Assembly (NCBI RefSeq): GCF_050947875.1
Contig: NC_134568.1
Coordinates: forward strand, 208,608,845-208,672,844
Direction of reading: 5' to 3'
Length of the DNA: 64,000 nucleotides
DNA from: Dermacentor variabilis
Taxonomy: Eukaryota; Arthropoda; Arachnida; Ixodida; Ixodidae
This document shows, in pieces, positions 33,480 through 45,043 of the stretch; the first letter of the stretch is position 1; each line of letters begins with the position of its first letter. The notes under the pieces are model-generated. The model ran no database searches. It was given only the letters and a program-made list of their open reading frames with translations, and had not been told where the DNA came from. A program made the position numbers and the translations under genes.

Positions 33480-33830
33480 TCAAGTCGTATGCAGTTAGTA
33501 GTTAAGACATAATAGCTTTATTGACAGCGGGGGAGAGGAGACCTTATTGAGGAAACGCAGAACAGTCCTCTTGCCTGCTCCTCTTGTCTGCACAGTGAAG
33601 GGAAAGAAGACAAATAAGGAAAGATGATACCTTAATACTAGGACACTCAATACAACTCATTACTAGGATAGGGAGTAGGATGCGACTGCATGCGTTCTTG
33701 TCCGAATGGCCCGTCCACAGCCTTGCTTCTAAGCCGGTGTTAACGAAAAATTCCGAGAAGCCATGAAGGCACACTTCGTTGATATGATGTGCGGCCGAGG
33801 GCCCAGTAACATCTTTTTTGCTCAACTGCC
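33480..33830 (-). mobile_element. Possible LINE C-terminus and 3' UTR remnant
   Basis: The minus-strand frame includes LHGFSEFFVNTGLEARL (about 33720-33775), similar in form to LINE ORF2 ends. It is followed by about 230 bp ending in CTGTCAATAAAGCTATTATG near 33500-33525, a plausible 3' end with a polyadenylation signal. The sequence upstream is not recognisable as a finger. This is a weak assignment. Confidence 0.4.
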
Positions 33831-36493
33831 TGTTCTCACTAACGAAGAGCTGCGGGAAATACGGGCCCTGGGGTGCTATGCGGGAAGACCCGAGTATCGC
33901 AAAGTTCGGGATGTCTGCAAGCTCTGGCGACGCCCTTATATGAATGAGCTACTGGTATCGAGACATAAAATTCAACATTCTGCACGCCTCCAGTTTTATT
34001 GACTTACCTAGATACAGTCTTGCGTTATCAGCACTTAGCCATTACCTCAGGAGCGGCCGAAAAAGAAGGAGCCACGTGGTCGAACCGCCGGTGCCTTCTT
34101 CCATTTGTTTATTGTTCCACCCAGTGGTGAATTACCTGTGCGGCCACTATAATAGAAAATTGTTTTCTGATCTATTTTTATTACGAACTTTATGGTAGAT
34201 TATAAGCGTTCCGATATGTGCAAGATGTGCATTCAATGTGTTTTAAAATAGTTTGCAATTTATTATATTTTGCTTTGGTACCGCGCGGGACTAGGGGATA
34301 TACAGATAACGTCCTAAATAGGAGAGACACTCCCACGATGCGCCCCAGAGAGGCGTGGCAAGCGGCTTGCACCGAGTGCGTCGTTGGACAGCGGGACAGT
34401 CACAATATTGTGATATTGCGTTGATAAAAACAAGCGGCGCTGGCTCGTGACTTTGGCCAGTTTTCTGTGTTTGAAACAAGTAAGCGATGTGCGCAGGGTG
34501 CGCTCTAGTTGACATGCGTGGCTTTATCTCGACATTTTATTGTCCGCTGCTTTCGCGCGTTCCGCGTTACCTTTGTTCACTGACTGCAGTCGAGAAAACT
34601 CAGGCGAGCGAGAAACTCGGGCCATCCTGCGTCGCACTCGTGGACCCGCATTCACAAGAACCTCTTATGCTAGAATTATTCGTAAGAAAACATTTCAGCC
34701 TTAGAGCCATGATAGACCTTAATGACATCGCACAGGCACCACTGCGCTGACCGTAAAGAGGCGCGACAGTAAAATTACATCACTTTCAGGTTTCAGCACT
34801 GATATGATTTTGCATATTTAATATTTGTCTGAGAAGACACGCTAAAAGGCATGCGCTGTGAATTTTATGTATCATGACATTTGTTTGTTGGTTGCCATTC
34901 TCAAAATTCTGAGCAATAACTTAGTGAAAAACTTAAGACATGCTATGATCAACTTTAGTGATTGAATAGCGTAGCAATATAACCCGCATATACGGCATGG
35001 GTAAGCACATATAGCATACATATACCTAAATGTATCCAGAGCCCCAAGGCGATGCCGACGGCGATAATTCGTTCGGAGTGTCCATATATTTGTTATCGCA
35101 TTAATAAAACATGTAAGACAACCCGGGATAGTAGGCAAAGATAGCTTCGATTTATAAATAATGTTTCGGAAGCAGATGTCCGAAGCAATATGTGATTTTT
35201 ATTGCACCTATTTCAACTTTTCAGATTAAAAGCGATCACCCAGCTAGGAAACGCTTCTTTATTTCCACAGTCATATGAATGCATGGAGGAAGAAAAAAAT
35301 ATGACAGAGAATTACGTCACGCAGTTAGCTTTGGCAAGCGAACGCTCCGTGAATCCGCAGTGGTGGCCCAACACGTGTCCTCTTGCGTCTAGATCACGGA
35401 GCAAGAATCGAGATTTGCTGAGACGGTTGGTTCCCAGTAGCTATGTCAGTAGTTTTTATTCGGTGCGCGCTTGTTCAGCTGCCCTGCCGTGGCTCTGCCT
35501 GCAGAGCGGGAACACTAAAACCAACCGCGCATTTTGACGTGCGATCACGTGTTGGGCGCCACGTTTGGCTTCAATCACGTTGCGACATGCTCCCTCCTAT
35601 CTTTTTCCTTCCTCCATGTATATAGGTCTCCGAATAAGGGAAAACAATTTGACGGTCACCAATTTCGAACGCTTTCCAGTGTTTTGCTAACATGTCAGCC
35701 CCCGACTAAAGAGAGAAATTGATGTATCGCTCACGCATGCGTTACCCTTGGAGACAATATAGAATGTTTCCATCAGCTTTCTCGCAACAGGATCCTTGCT
35801 ACTTCCCAGAAGCTTGATATCTCCAAGTGGCGGTGCGCACATGCAGGTGCGACTGTGCACCTGCATTGTATTGAGTCTTGTGGGGTGCGCGTTTTATGAG
35901 ATATTTTGTTAGCAGGTGCCGATCGAAGCTTGCTGAGTGTTTTTGACGAGAGCATCATGCTTAAAGTTTTTAGGATTTTTTTTACTTATGTGAACCATTT
36001 TTTTTAAATTATTTTAAGAAAAGTCCGCTGTTCTAACCTTTAACAAACCTGTTGAATGCATTTTAAGCCGTCTTTCGGCAACTTTGGAAGGGCGCGTCCT
36101 TTACACAGGAGCTTCCTTCCGATGATTCACTTTACTCTTTAGATTTTGCCTGATTTTAAATATTGATCAATTGGGTTGGTCCAAAGGTCCAGAGTCCAAA
36201 AAGGAATTACTGTCTTATGATTCTGGGTAGTCCAGGTTAGCCAAACGACGGATTGCTAAGCTTCGATGATCTGCTAGGACGACTGTCATGACTACCCTCG
36301 CACTATCCTGACAGTGGTTTCTGAAGTACTTCTGAAACAAGACATATGCAAGCAGTCTGAACTGCTCTAAAGCAGGAGTAGGCCCGAAGTGGTGCTTTCC
36401 ACAATACGAAGAAGTTACTGAGTAGGTACAATGTACAAGGTACAACGCCACGCACAAATTTGCTGGAATTTGCCCTGAAATCTCACTGAGGAA
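33831..36493. other. Unassigned; one 10-bp hairpin at 35841-35866
   Basis: No gene or element recognised. ATGCAGGTGC (35841-35850) and its reverse complement (35857-35866) form a perfect hairpin with a 6-nt loop. A plus-strand frame 33763-34002 is fairly regular but matches nothing I know. Confidence 0.45.
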
Positions 36494-36552
36494 TGCAAAA
36501 ACACACACACACAGACAGACAGGCAGATAGACAGACAGAAAGACAGACAAAA
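36494..36552. repeat. (CA)n/(GACA)n compound microsatellite
   Basis: A short CA run is followed by imperfect GACA units. Confidence 0.9.
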
Positions 36553-36599
36553 GCAACTTGTGCACGCTGCCACAGGTAGCATGCTCAAGCGTTTGGGAA

Positions 36600-36896
36600 A
36601 TGCGCGACGGGTGTTGTGTGTGAAAGTCTGCTTTCATGTAGGAAGTTATATATCGGGAAAACTTGACGCTGCGTTAATGACCGTGCAAGAGAACATGAGC
36701 TCGGATAAAAAATAACGGTGTTGCGCACTTACATGCACATTGTCACGCCTTCCCGTCTTCTCAGCGACTTCAAGAGATCAAGATTCTCAGAAGAAGCAAG
36801 CATTCTACTGACAGAGAAAGGATGGAGGTGTTTGATGTCTCCAAGGGTAATGCAATACGTGAGCGATATATCGATTTTTTTCGTTTGGTAGTGTAA
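36600..36896 (+). pseudogene. Penelope-like element relic, GIY-YIG endonuclease region
   Basis: Plus strand, from about 36643: KLYIGKT, an in-frame TGA, then RCVNDRAREHELG. After one frame change comes NNGVAHLHAHC and QEIKILRRS. YIG-x-T-x-RC-x-NDR-x-REHE is the signature of the GIY-YIG endonuclease at the C-terminus of Penelope-like retroelements, with the catalytic Arg and Glu positions retained. The His/Cys-bearing stretch and IKIL segment that follow are also typical. Only this terminal part is present, with one stop and one frameshift. It ends at TAA 36894-36896. Confidence 0.7.
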
Positions 36897-37904
36897 TGAT
36901 GTTCTTGGTGTAGCATGTTGCAGTGGCGCAATCGTTTCTCCCCCCCCCCCATACTTCACTCTTCCCCTACTTTTGTTCTATCCATATTGACTGCTCCCTG
37001 CCGCTCTGCGCATGTGTGATGACACTGCTTAAATTGATTGTTTCTCACAGACATGCAATTAGTTCAAAGTTAGCCCTAGTCCATGTCGCTCTCTTCTCGC
37101 CTTCGTGTTGCGCTGTCTCTCCTGAAGTACAAAGCTTTCGTAGCGAATGTTCTTCTACCGATCATTTGTGGTCAGCGTGTCGGTAGTATGAATAATGTTT
37201 AAATAAAACTCGGCAGTGGCACAACATTTCCAACAATTACTTTTAAAAATTAATACTGTTTTCGCAAACGATTCGTTTCTCGCGCGCTGATTTGCTTGAT
37301 TGCGGGAAGTGGAATCCTCTTAAATAGAAAGTACGTGAATAAAGGTATAAGGTTTCAAGAATGACTGCGGGTAAAAACACTTAATACATTTTCTTTTATT
37401 GTGTTTTTTCTTGTCAGTGTTGACATAGCTTGCATATTAGCTACATGTGTCTTTATTGTTTTTTGTGTGTTTCACGCTCTCGCTTTTCTTTCTTTCTTTC
37501 CTTTTTTTTTTTTTTTTTTTTGCTGTTGCGCTGCATGGCGCACACGCTGCGGTTAGGGGCGCAATTTCGGCGGACAGCCCTCGAGTGGAATGTCTTGCCA
37601 AAATTCCTCAGCCAAGCCAACTGGCACTTCTTTTCACCAAACCTTCAATCAGCACGCTTATGTCCTTGTTAGAGCGCAAATGAGAGAGACACAAAAATAT
37701 TGTCTTCAGATTGCTCTCTCGCATGATTTGCGGGGAAGAGAAACGAGCATGCACAGACATGTGCGGCTCGCAGCGACTGCCTTCCAAATCTGACAAACGC
37801 ATTTCTCGAGGTCACGCGCGCCCCACTTCTTGTTCTACTTTTCGCTATCGCGCGCTCGCACGGCGGTAGCGACTGGCCATCGCTATTCCGACAAAACGGA
37901 GTGC
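36897..37904. other. Unassigned; poly-T tract
   Basis: A 21-T run lies at 37502-37522, preceded by TTTC units. No coding feature is recognised. Confidence 0.5.
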
Positions 37905-38520
37905 GTAGCGTATATATATAAAGGAGCGCACTTCTGTACAGGCCCGACCCACGCGCCAGGAAAGGGGACCGACGGCGCGCTGTGATTTACACGGTTCGCT
38001 CGCCCGCCGTGGCTTGGCGTGACTCTCGGACTTCGGCTCGTTATCTCGCGCTCCGAGGTGGAGGCGACGTTAGCTGGCCAGCAAAGGGCCGCGGTGCCTC
38101 GCAGGCCAACCGCGCAAGAAATGCGCCGCGACCTTGTGCCGCCGGCCTCGACGTGTCGCGAGGGGAGCTCGCACAAGCCCGCGCGCCACGGGGCGGCGCC
38201 GAGCCCCCGCTTTACGAGGGAGCTGACACGGCGCGCGCTGTTCCGGTGGCCTGTCTTCTGGAGCACGTCCTTGCGGCTTTTGCGGTAGCGGCCGGTGCTC
38301 GCGTGCGGTCCTCTTCGCGAAGACGCTGTATCCGACTCGCGTGGAGCCCCGGAGCCCTGCACGGGCCGCTGAGCACGGCCGCGCCCGGTGTGGCAAAGAA
38401 GGTGCTCCACACCAACGGGCGCAGCGCGCACGAGGGCCTGGGCCGTGCGCTCGCTCGCTACGCATAGGCGGGAGCGGCGTAGGCGAATTACGCCGCCAAC
38501 GCGTGTCCTTCCACGCGCCC
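37905..38520 (+). promoter_or_regulatory. TATA box followed by a CpG-rich block; candidate promoter
   Basis: TATATATATAAA at about 37912-37923 is followed by about 600 bp of very GC- and CpG-rich DNA. Long open frames exist on both strands (37982-38467 +, 37883-38554 -). They are overlapping, rich in Arg/Ala/Gly and motif-free, as expected of random GC-rich sequence. The layout could be a core promoter with 5' UTR of an unseen gene, or the LTR or 5' end of a repeat. Direction is inferred from the TATA box alone. Confidence 0.35.
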
Positions 38521-39508
38521 CCACACCCTTTCCCGACAGCAGTTTACTTCTCATCGCCCAGTTATTTTTACTTCTTTTTCGTAAAACAAACGCACTGTCC
38601 CTTCCACATTATTGACTGTATGTTGCACCCATACAGAGGAGATCTTAAGTCGAGAGAATTAAGAACCGCACTGCAGGGGTGGCGGTGTGTAACAGCGTCA
38701 TGCGTGCGTTTACTATATCCAGTGTGGTACACATGCGCATGCACTCGTGGTGTTTGGGAAACCAAAGTATACAGCAGGTGTACAATCTTCCACTTTCACA
38801 CCCGTTTATTCACGTGCGCATTCGCTTGTGCATTCTTACAGGTAGACGAGTTTGCTGACTGCTAGTGGTGTATACGTGAGGAATCGAAAGTGAACACGGT
38901 ATTCTAGTTTCAATGATTTTCCCCAAGATTAAAATGCATTGACCTACGAACGGGATCAACTTAGACAGAGAGGGAATTCCGTTTATTGTACGAAAACAAG
39001 AAAGCATCGATGCCCTCAGTCTATAGGGCGTTGCTTGCGGATTGCTTCAGCGCTAAGATGTACTGCGTAGACACCGCGGAACGCTCCAGTGCAGCCGCTG
39101 GCCTTAGGCGCACTCCGTTCTTTTATTTTTTTTTCTAGGCAGTCTTTGTTTGCCAGTCACCAACATATTTCCGTATCGGATATGTTTCGAGCCTCTTATC
39201 GTGGGCCGATCCGGGAGATAGTGCAGCTTAAAAAGTTGCAAAGCAATTCAACCTCCAGTTTAAATCTATGAAAGACACAGTCTTCTTGAGTGAGTTTGGA
39301 GTGAGATACGGGCAAATCACTGCGCATCACACTTTAACGCGTCATTCCTCAGGTGAGGGGAGGAGAAGGAGCGTCAGACTAAAATTTATTTCACTCGACT
39401 GTCTTCTGGATCGGCCCATATTTTGACGTGTGCTGACATGTTAATTACATCTAAATAATTTTCGGGATTGAGCATGTCAAAACCACGATCCCATTGTGAG
39501 ACACGCCG
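38521..39508. other. Unassigned, no feature recognised
   Basis: Nothing recognised apart from short homopolymers. Confidence 0.5.
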
Positions 39509-39509
39509 A

Positions 39510-39600
39510 TATGGGGAAAAGCTACCGTACTGTAATGGATAGTATCAGGCTACTGTGCTAGAGGTGCTCTGTACGAATCCGGCCGTTGGACCATTTATTG
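39510..39600 (+). repeat. tRNA-derived SINE head (family D)
   Basis: CTGTAATGGATAGTATCAGGC (A-box-like) and GTACGAATCCGGCC (B-box-like) are spaced about 45 bp apart. They are followed by CGTTGGACC and an ATTTATT-rich tail. Spacing and tail suggest a tRNA-derived SINE distinct from the others here. Confidence 0.45.
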
Positions 39601-39849
39601 ATTTATTTATTTAAAGAATCACAATTTCGACATAAGGACGATGCAATTAATGCGATAACAACATGTTAGAATACTACGCGAAGAAAGGCTCGTAGCTTTA
39701 GTGGCAATACGATTAGCAGCAAGCATAAGCTGGCCAAGTAAACACGCGTGCAATGATGTGCGCAGAAATGCGTGGACAGAAGGAACTCGATGACCGCGAC
39801 CAGCATCGGTTAGAAGTGCAGGGTCTCGTCGTCGTTGTCGCCTTGCGCC

Positions 39850-39995
39850 GGCCTCGCGTTCCCGGAATACTGCGACACATGCCCACGGCGGGCACGGCGT
39901 GAGTCGGCTTGGCGCTTTTCAACTGCGAGGTTTTATCGGCGTTGCCGCTTAGCGTCGGCCTCGTGTTTCCGTGTCTTGACGTCACCGTCGTCGAG
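39850..39995 (-). pseudogene. Relic of a basic, repeat-containing ORF
   Basis: The minus strand encodes HEADAKRQRR, a stop, and further Arg/Ala-rich sequence. In another frame REREAGARRQRRRD repeats the first block. Together with 4386-4470 this suggests a dispersed family whose protein is built of Arg-rich repeats. Function and family are unknown, and the frame is broken. Confidence 0.3.
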
Positions 39996-39999
39996 CTGC

Positions 40000-41731
40000 A
40001 GTGTGCGTCGCACACGCTGCAGCACGTTGTTGCGACATCTGCACCAACGGAGTTGTCGCAGCGGAGTGCGGGCCCTCCTTGCTTCAGTGCGATTAGCCTT
40101 TCACATAAGTTCTGCGGCTGGCGTTTTCACAATTAACACGCGGCTTACTTCGAACACTTAGAACAAGCCTATCGAATTTACTTGGTTACATCAATCCAAA
40201 AGATGAATGGGCCTGCTCAGGTGGACATCATTCGCAAGAAGAACCTAAACAATGCATTCACCAATAAACTAGCTACACTCATTAACTTCCTTGTTACAAA
40301 CTTTGTAGCACATGTTTATATTCGAAAGTGGAAGTGAACCACCATAAAATTTTACTATGCGCCGTCTGCTAAATGGACGCCCTTCCACAATAAGAAATTG
40401 CTAGAAAACACACAAGTTCACCGTTTTCGAGTGGTAAAGCATACATTACATGTTATAATGAATGAGCTAGAGAGCACGCAGGTTCAATTAACCTTGTTTT
40501 AGTGGGCCATTTTTGTCACCACGAACGACAGCGCAAATGCAAATTCCATTTTTATAGCACCAACTTTATAGCTCGTAACAAGGACCAGCTGTTGAGAGAG
40601 GTACTGGCAGCCATGACCATTGAACGCAATGGCGGCACGTTCGCCAGCACTGTTTTAATTTCCTAAGAGACAAATAGAAGCGATATCTTTACGTCAAGCT
40701 AGGCCAAGACAAGCACCTGCGCTGTGACTGACAAGCACTCCGTGTTGTTTCTGGCTTTGACCACACGTTATATTTTTTCTATTGTTTTTCTGAAGGCAAG
40801 TTCTTATTAGCAAACTTCACACGCATTTGGCATCCAGAGGTCAGCCAGAGGTCATGCGTTTCTCACGTGTTGACCTGACAACCGCGCGGCGCACTTCGGT
40901 GCGCGTTCGTTTTACTCTGGCCGAGTAGATTTTGGCGTCACAGAGTTTTGGAAGCTTTCTGGCTAGCAGAAGTGAAAAAGAAGCAATGGTCGCTCGCCGC
41001 CACCACTCTGGGGACTCGACGGATTGCAACGCGTTCGCTTGAGAGGGTCACCTTCATTTCGATGTTATCGCAACCCACCGGAAAGCCTTTTGTCTCACCA
41101 GTGTAGGATAACGAGCAGCCTGCATATGGTTCTCTGTGGACCAAGCTTCTCACGTTTTCTTCGATATTCCTTCGGTAGCCACATTAGGTGCCAAAAGTAG
41201 GCATTCGATTGTGGCCGACCATGGTTTCCTTTACGTTTTTTCATATTGGTGCCCCCTCCCCACAAAAAAAAAGAAAGAAAAAAGAAGAGACATTGTTGCG
41301 CCGCAACGAATTGTCGCATTGTGAACGCTCAATTTCATTACTTCTTCTTTTGCGGAAAGTAATGGGCCACGGGACTCTTCAGTTGCCGGATACTCTTATT
41401 ACATTACTGCGATAGCAAATATATGGACACTCAAGGCGCATTCCGGCCTTCACCGTCGCCGTCATGTTCCGTATGATGTTCAAGCGCGATAACATCGTTA
41501 CCGGGCGCCGCCTGCTGTATGTGCGAGCGAATGCGTAAGGGGGCATGGGTGAGCCGACGATGGCGGGTCAACCTTGTGCACGAAAGGCAGAACAGCGGGG
41601 AGGAAGCGCGCCGCCTGCCTTCGCGCGTGATGCATCGGGGGGAGTGGAGGGAGGGGGGCGGGCCTTAGGATTCTGTGATCTGTGAATCTGTGATCGCGCA
41701 ACATGTTTATTTGCCTTGTTTGACGCATTCT
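40000..41731. other. Unassigned, no feature recognised
   Basis: A purine-rich G tract lies near 41636-41660. No coding feature is recognised. Confidence 0.5.
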
Positions 41732-42566
41732 ACAGGGTGTTTCAGCTAATTTAAGCCAGATTATAGAAATATGCCGATGCAGTCTAAGACGACGCGACCA
41801 AATCCATGTTGCTCACTTTTGTATGCAGTTGGTCACGCTATTTTTGTATTTCGTGTAATTAGATAATTAGGCAAGAATAATTAACCAACTACTGAAGCAA
41901 CGAAGCTAGGAAAGAAATTCGAATTAGAAAGTTGCAGAGCGGTTTGCAAAACGTCCAAATAAAGAGTTTCTCTATTTCTATCTGTTAAGTATTAGTGTTT
42001 TTCAGCTTACTACGGAGGCCCGCGATATAAAAAAAAAACGCAACGTGACATGCCCGCTTGCGCGTCGTGATTGCACTGCTCTCAAGCGTTCCATGCACAA
42101 ACAGTTATAGGCGCGCTGCCGCTTAACAAGCGACAGGGCAGCGAGAGCAAGCGTTGGCTGTTCGATTTAAGGTGAAGCGACTGACGGGCGTGGTGGTGGT
42201 GGTGATAGGCAGTAGTTCCAGACAGCGATAAACAGACTGTTGTGCGTCGGCTGCTAAAGCGCGAGCAATTTCGTGATGCCTTTTTCGAACGAGGAAAAAG
42301 CAGACATGATCCCTGCCCTAGGAGCTGCAGGCGGACAGAGACGGTAGGATGCAAGAATATTTCGAAGCTGGACCCGGGTACGCGACTGAGCCCGATGACA
42401 ATATTCAACACCTACGAGTCCCTTAAGCAAACCTACAGCTTCACAATAAAGAGGCAGAGAGCTTCAGTCATAAATAATGAGGTTCGCTCCAACATTTTGT
42501 CTTTCATGGCGGTGCATCGGCATATTTTTAAACTCTGGATAAAGTAAGTTGAAACACCCTCCATAC
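41732..42566 (+). mobile_element. DNA transposon relic with imperfect 50-bp TIRs and transposase N-terminus
   Basis: The left end reads TACAGGGTGTTTCAGCTAAT. The right end, reverse-complemented, reads TGGAGGGTGTTTCAACTTAC, and both continue to a shared AATATGCCGATGCA about 50 bp inside. The interior near the right end holds a broken frame. One part reads MPFSNEEKADMI (from 42278) and, in another frame, LSPMTIFNTYESLKQT (about 42389-42436). This matches the helix-turn-helix module (DUF4817 type) at the N-terminus of arthropod mariner-related transposases, which binds the TIR. The catalytic domain is absent, so this is an internally deleted copy. Confidence 0.65.
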
Positions 42567-43224
42567 AGTTACTTTTGCCTAGATACGTAGATTTATTGGA
42601 GACTTATACGTATATTTAGATATCTTGTTGCGAGATTTTGTGGACACATGTAGTGAACTTTCTTTCCAGTGACACTTTTTTGCCCTTTATCAAGCTTTAT
42701 CTTCGCATTTGCGCATTCCATTGTATCTTCGCATTTATAGTGTATATTTTGCAGAACTCCTGTTTTTTGTATGTGATCTCTGTTGCGACTATAATTTCGG
42801 TGCAATTACAATACACGACCGGTGACAGCTGCTCCTGCGCAATACATTGGAACAATTGACAGCATGATTGAGATATTTCTCTGGCCGTTGCATATATACA
42901 AGAATGTAAACAAGGATCTTGAATGACAAAGTTTCATTAATATATTTGTCCTCGACTTGTTCCTGTCACAGCCTTTACATGCATCATATCAGTGGCATGC
43001 ACTGCTCTGCTAGTTTCGAACTGATATAGTTCTAAAGTTCAAGTGATATTTTCTTTCCTTATTAAATAAACAAAAAAAAACATTGGAGCATTAATATAAG
43101 TTATATCTGGCGCAATTTTTGGGACATACGAATATATTCTTTTATGAAAAAAATACATATATTACTTGTCTTGACAGTGCGTAGCGTCCAAGAATTCTTT
43201 TGCAGCATGCTTGGCAATGGCAAT
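42567..43224. other. Unassigned, AT-rich
   Basis: No coding or repeat feature recognised. Confidence 0.5.
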
Positions 43225-43690
43225 GCAGTTATTATTCATGTATTTGCTCCCTCGACAAATTCTCTAAGGAGGAGACCGAGCCCGTCCATCAGTTCGCGTG
43301 CAGTCTAGGTCCTGGTTTCTCTCCAGAATCTTTATCTCCTTGAAAAGTGGTTCACAGGGGCAGGCATTGCAGTGTGCCAGGCAAGTGCGCCAATTCATCT
43401 TTCGTTAACGTTTGTTCATGTTCCCTGGCTCGATCATTCAAGCACCGTCCTGTCTGCCCTATGTAGGACTTGCCACACGCCAGTGGGATTTCGTACACAA
43501 CTCCTACATTGCATTTTGCATATGGCTTGGTATGGTTCTTGCCACAGCCTTGCCTTCCTTTAGGAACACGGGAGGTGCGAGAGCAGAGCCGCGCCAACTT
43601 AAAAAGGGGCTGAAAAGGTTGTGAGTGACCCTGTGAATCTACGGTACCACTTCAGGTCTTACGACCATAGCAGTCGTCCTCACCCTTGCT
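43225..43690 (-). pseudogene. Penelope-like element relic, GIY-YIG endonuclease region
   Basis: Minus strand: VRPEVVP, a stop, then IHRVTHNL (about 43620-43660). A linker leads to VVYEIPLACGKSYIGQTGRC and NDRAREHE (about 43410-43500), then HLPG. After a frame change come CNACPCEPLFKEIKIL and a tail. The Tyr-Ile-Gly core, catalytic Arg and Glu, and the downstream Cys/His motif are those of Penelope-like retroelements. Upstream RT is absent. The sequence is better preserved than the fragment at 36600-36896 and comes from a different copy. Confidence 0.8.
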
Positions 43691-45043
43691 TTGCTCCTAG
43701 ATCATTTTACCTTCTGCACTAGGGTAATAGTTGAATAAACCAGTTTAAAGTTACCGCCCGTGTTATTTTGGTGTGCTCTTCAGCTGTACCCGTCTTTATT
43801 TGCGGTCAATATGATGTGCAGTATAAACACCAAGTAGGCCACACTGAAGTTCTAAATATCCGCAGGACGTCCGGGAAAGAGCCGAACATACAAAGCGGAT
43901 AGCCGACGGACGATCGGAAGACGTGACGGCCTGGGCTATATTTTTTGTTCGAAAATGAAAATCCTATGGGCGTCCGCGCAAAATCATCGACGCACGTTTT
44001 AGTACGTTTGGTTTTGAATCGCAAAAGGACATCCGCCTGACAGCGCCTGCGGAGTTTTGCTAAGTACTGCAGAAAGGCACGCGGGCTGTTGTACCTGGCT
44101 GCTGTGCTTTCCAGAAATTAGTTTAACCATTTATATCAAGTTTGTTCATGTGCGTGGATTATATTTACTCAGTGGCCGTGTAAATAACTAGGTACATTTC
44201 TCCACAGTCGGTGCGCAGGGCCTGCTGTAAATGTACATCATGTACCACTTCCGTCACCAATTACGCCGTCACATAAACATCGCCTGATGCATGCATATTA
44301 ATTACTGAATGTAACGAAGACGTGTTCCTTAAACACTAGAGAAAAATAACATATTCAGGCACACACTCCATTTAAACTGCCTGGCTGGACGCCGAGCGCT
44401 AACTTTATTGGTGTTCTTCCATCAGCGAGATTTTTCTTTCTGTAGCGTAATGAAATCATGACAAAAAGATTCATCGAAACCAGAAACACCTGAATAATAT
44501 TTGTATCCAGGATAATTAAAATTTGAATGAATTGCTGCTCATAAGCGCATTCAAAAACATAGTGAAAAATACTTTTGGGGATATGCCGTTTAATGCCCCT
44601 TAATGAAAACGGATAAATAACCGTGTATTGCATTTAGACCTGTTATTTATTAATTTTCGTTGACTGTGTTCACATGCCTCCAACTGTCGGGTGCTGCAAT
44701 CTGAAGTACTGCATTGTTTTGTACTCGATTCAATTTCAGCTGCAGTGAGTTGGTGGCTGCATTGAACGAAGGCTATTTTTGAGGCACATATCCTAGCTGC
44801 AGCATGCGCACGACCCGCTCACAGCAAGACATGAAGAAGCCTCATAAGGCTTGTACAGATTTTTAACATTTAAAATGTCTTTTGAGCTTTGTATTAAACA
44901 TTTCCATCTTACACAAGAAAAAAATTCCTACTCAAAGCCCTAAAGACATATCAGAAAAATAACTTCCTGTATAGACTTTATGAGCAACTCAAGCAGGTGT
45001 TGGTACTTGAGTGTTTATGAATTTTTTTTTTTTGCTATGACAT
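43691..45043. other. Unassigned; GGACGTCC-type motifs at 43858-44035
   Basis: Hexamers and octamers of the type GACGTCC, GGACAT and GCGTCC recur over about 180 bp. A similar, denser cluster lies at 54362-54660, so this may be part of a dispersed repeat. The rest is featureless. Confidence 0.4.

Noticed and set aside
33763..34002. Regular-looking 79-residue plus-strand frame
   Set aside because: It is antisense to a possible LINE tail and matches no family I know; support is equal for either strand or neither.
37883..38554. 223-residue minus-strand frame in GC-rich DNA (and a 161-residue plus-strand frame over it)
   Set aside because: Both strands are open because the DNA is GC-rich and stop codons are rare. 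The peptides are low-complexity Arg/Ala/Gly with no domain.
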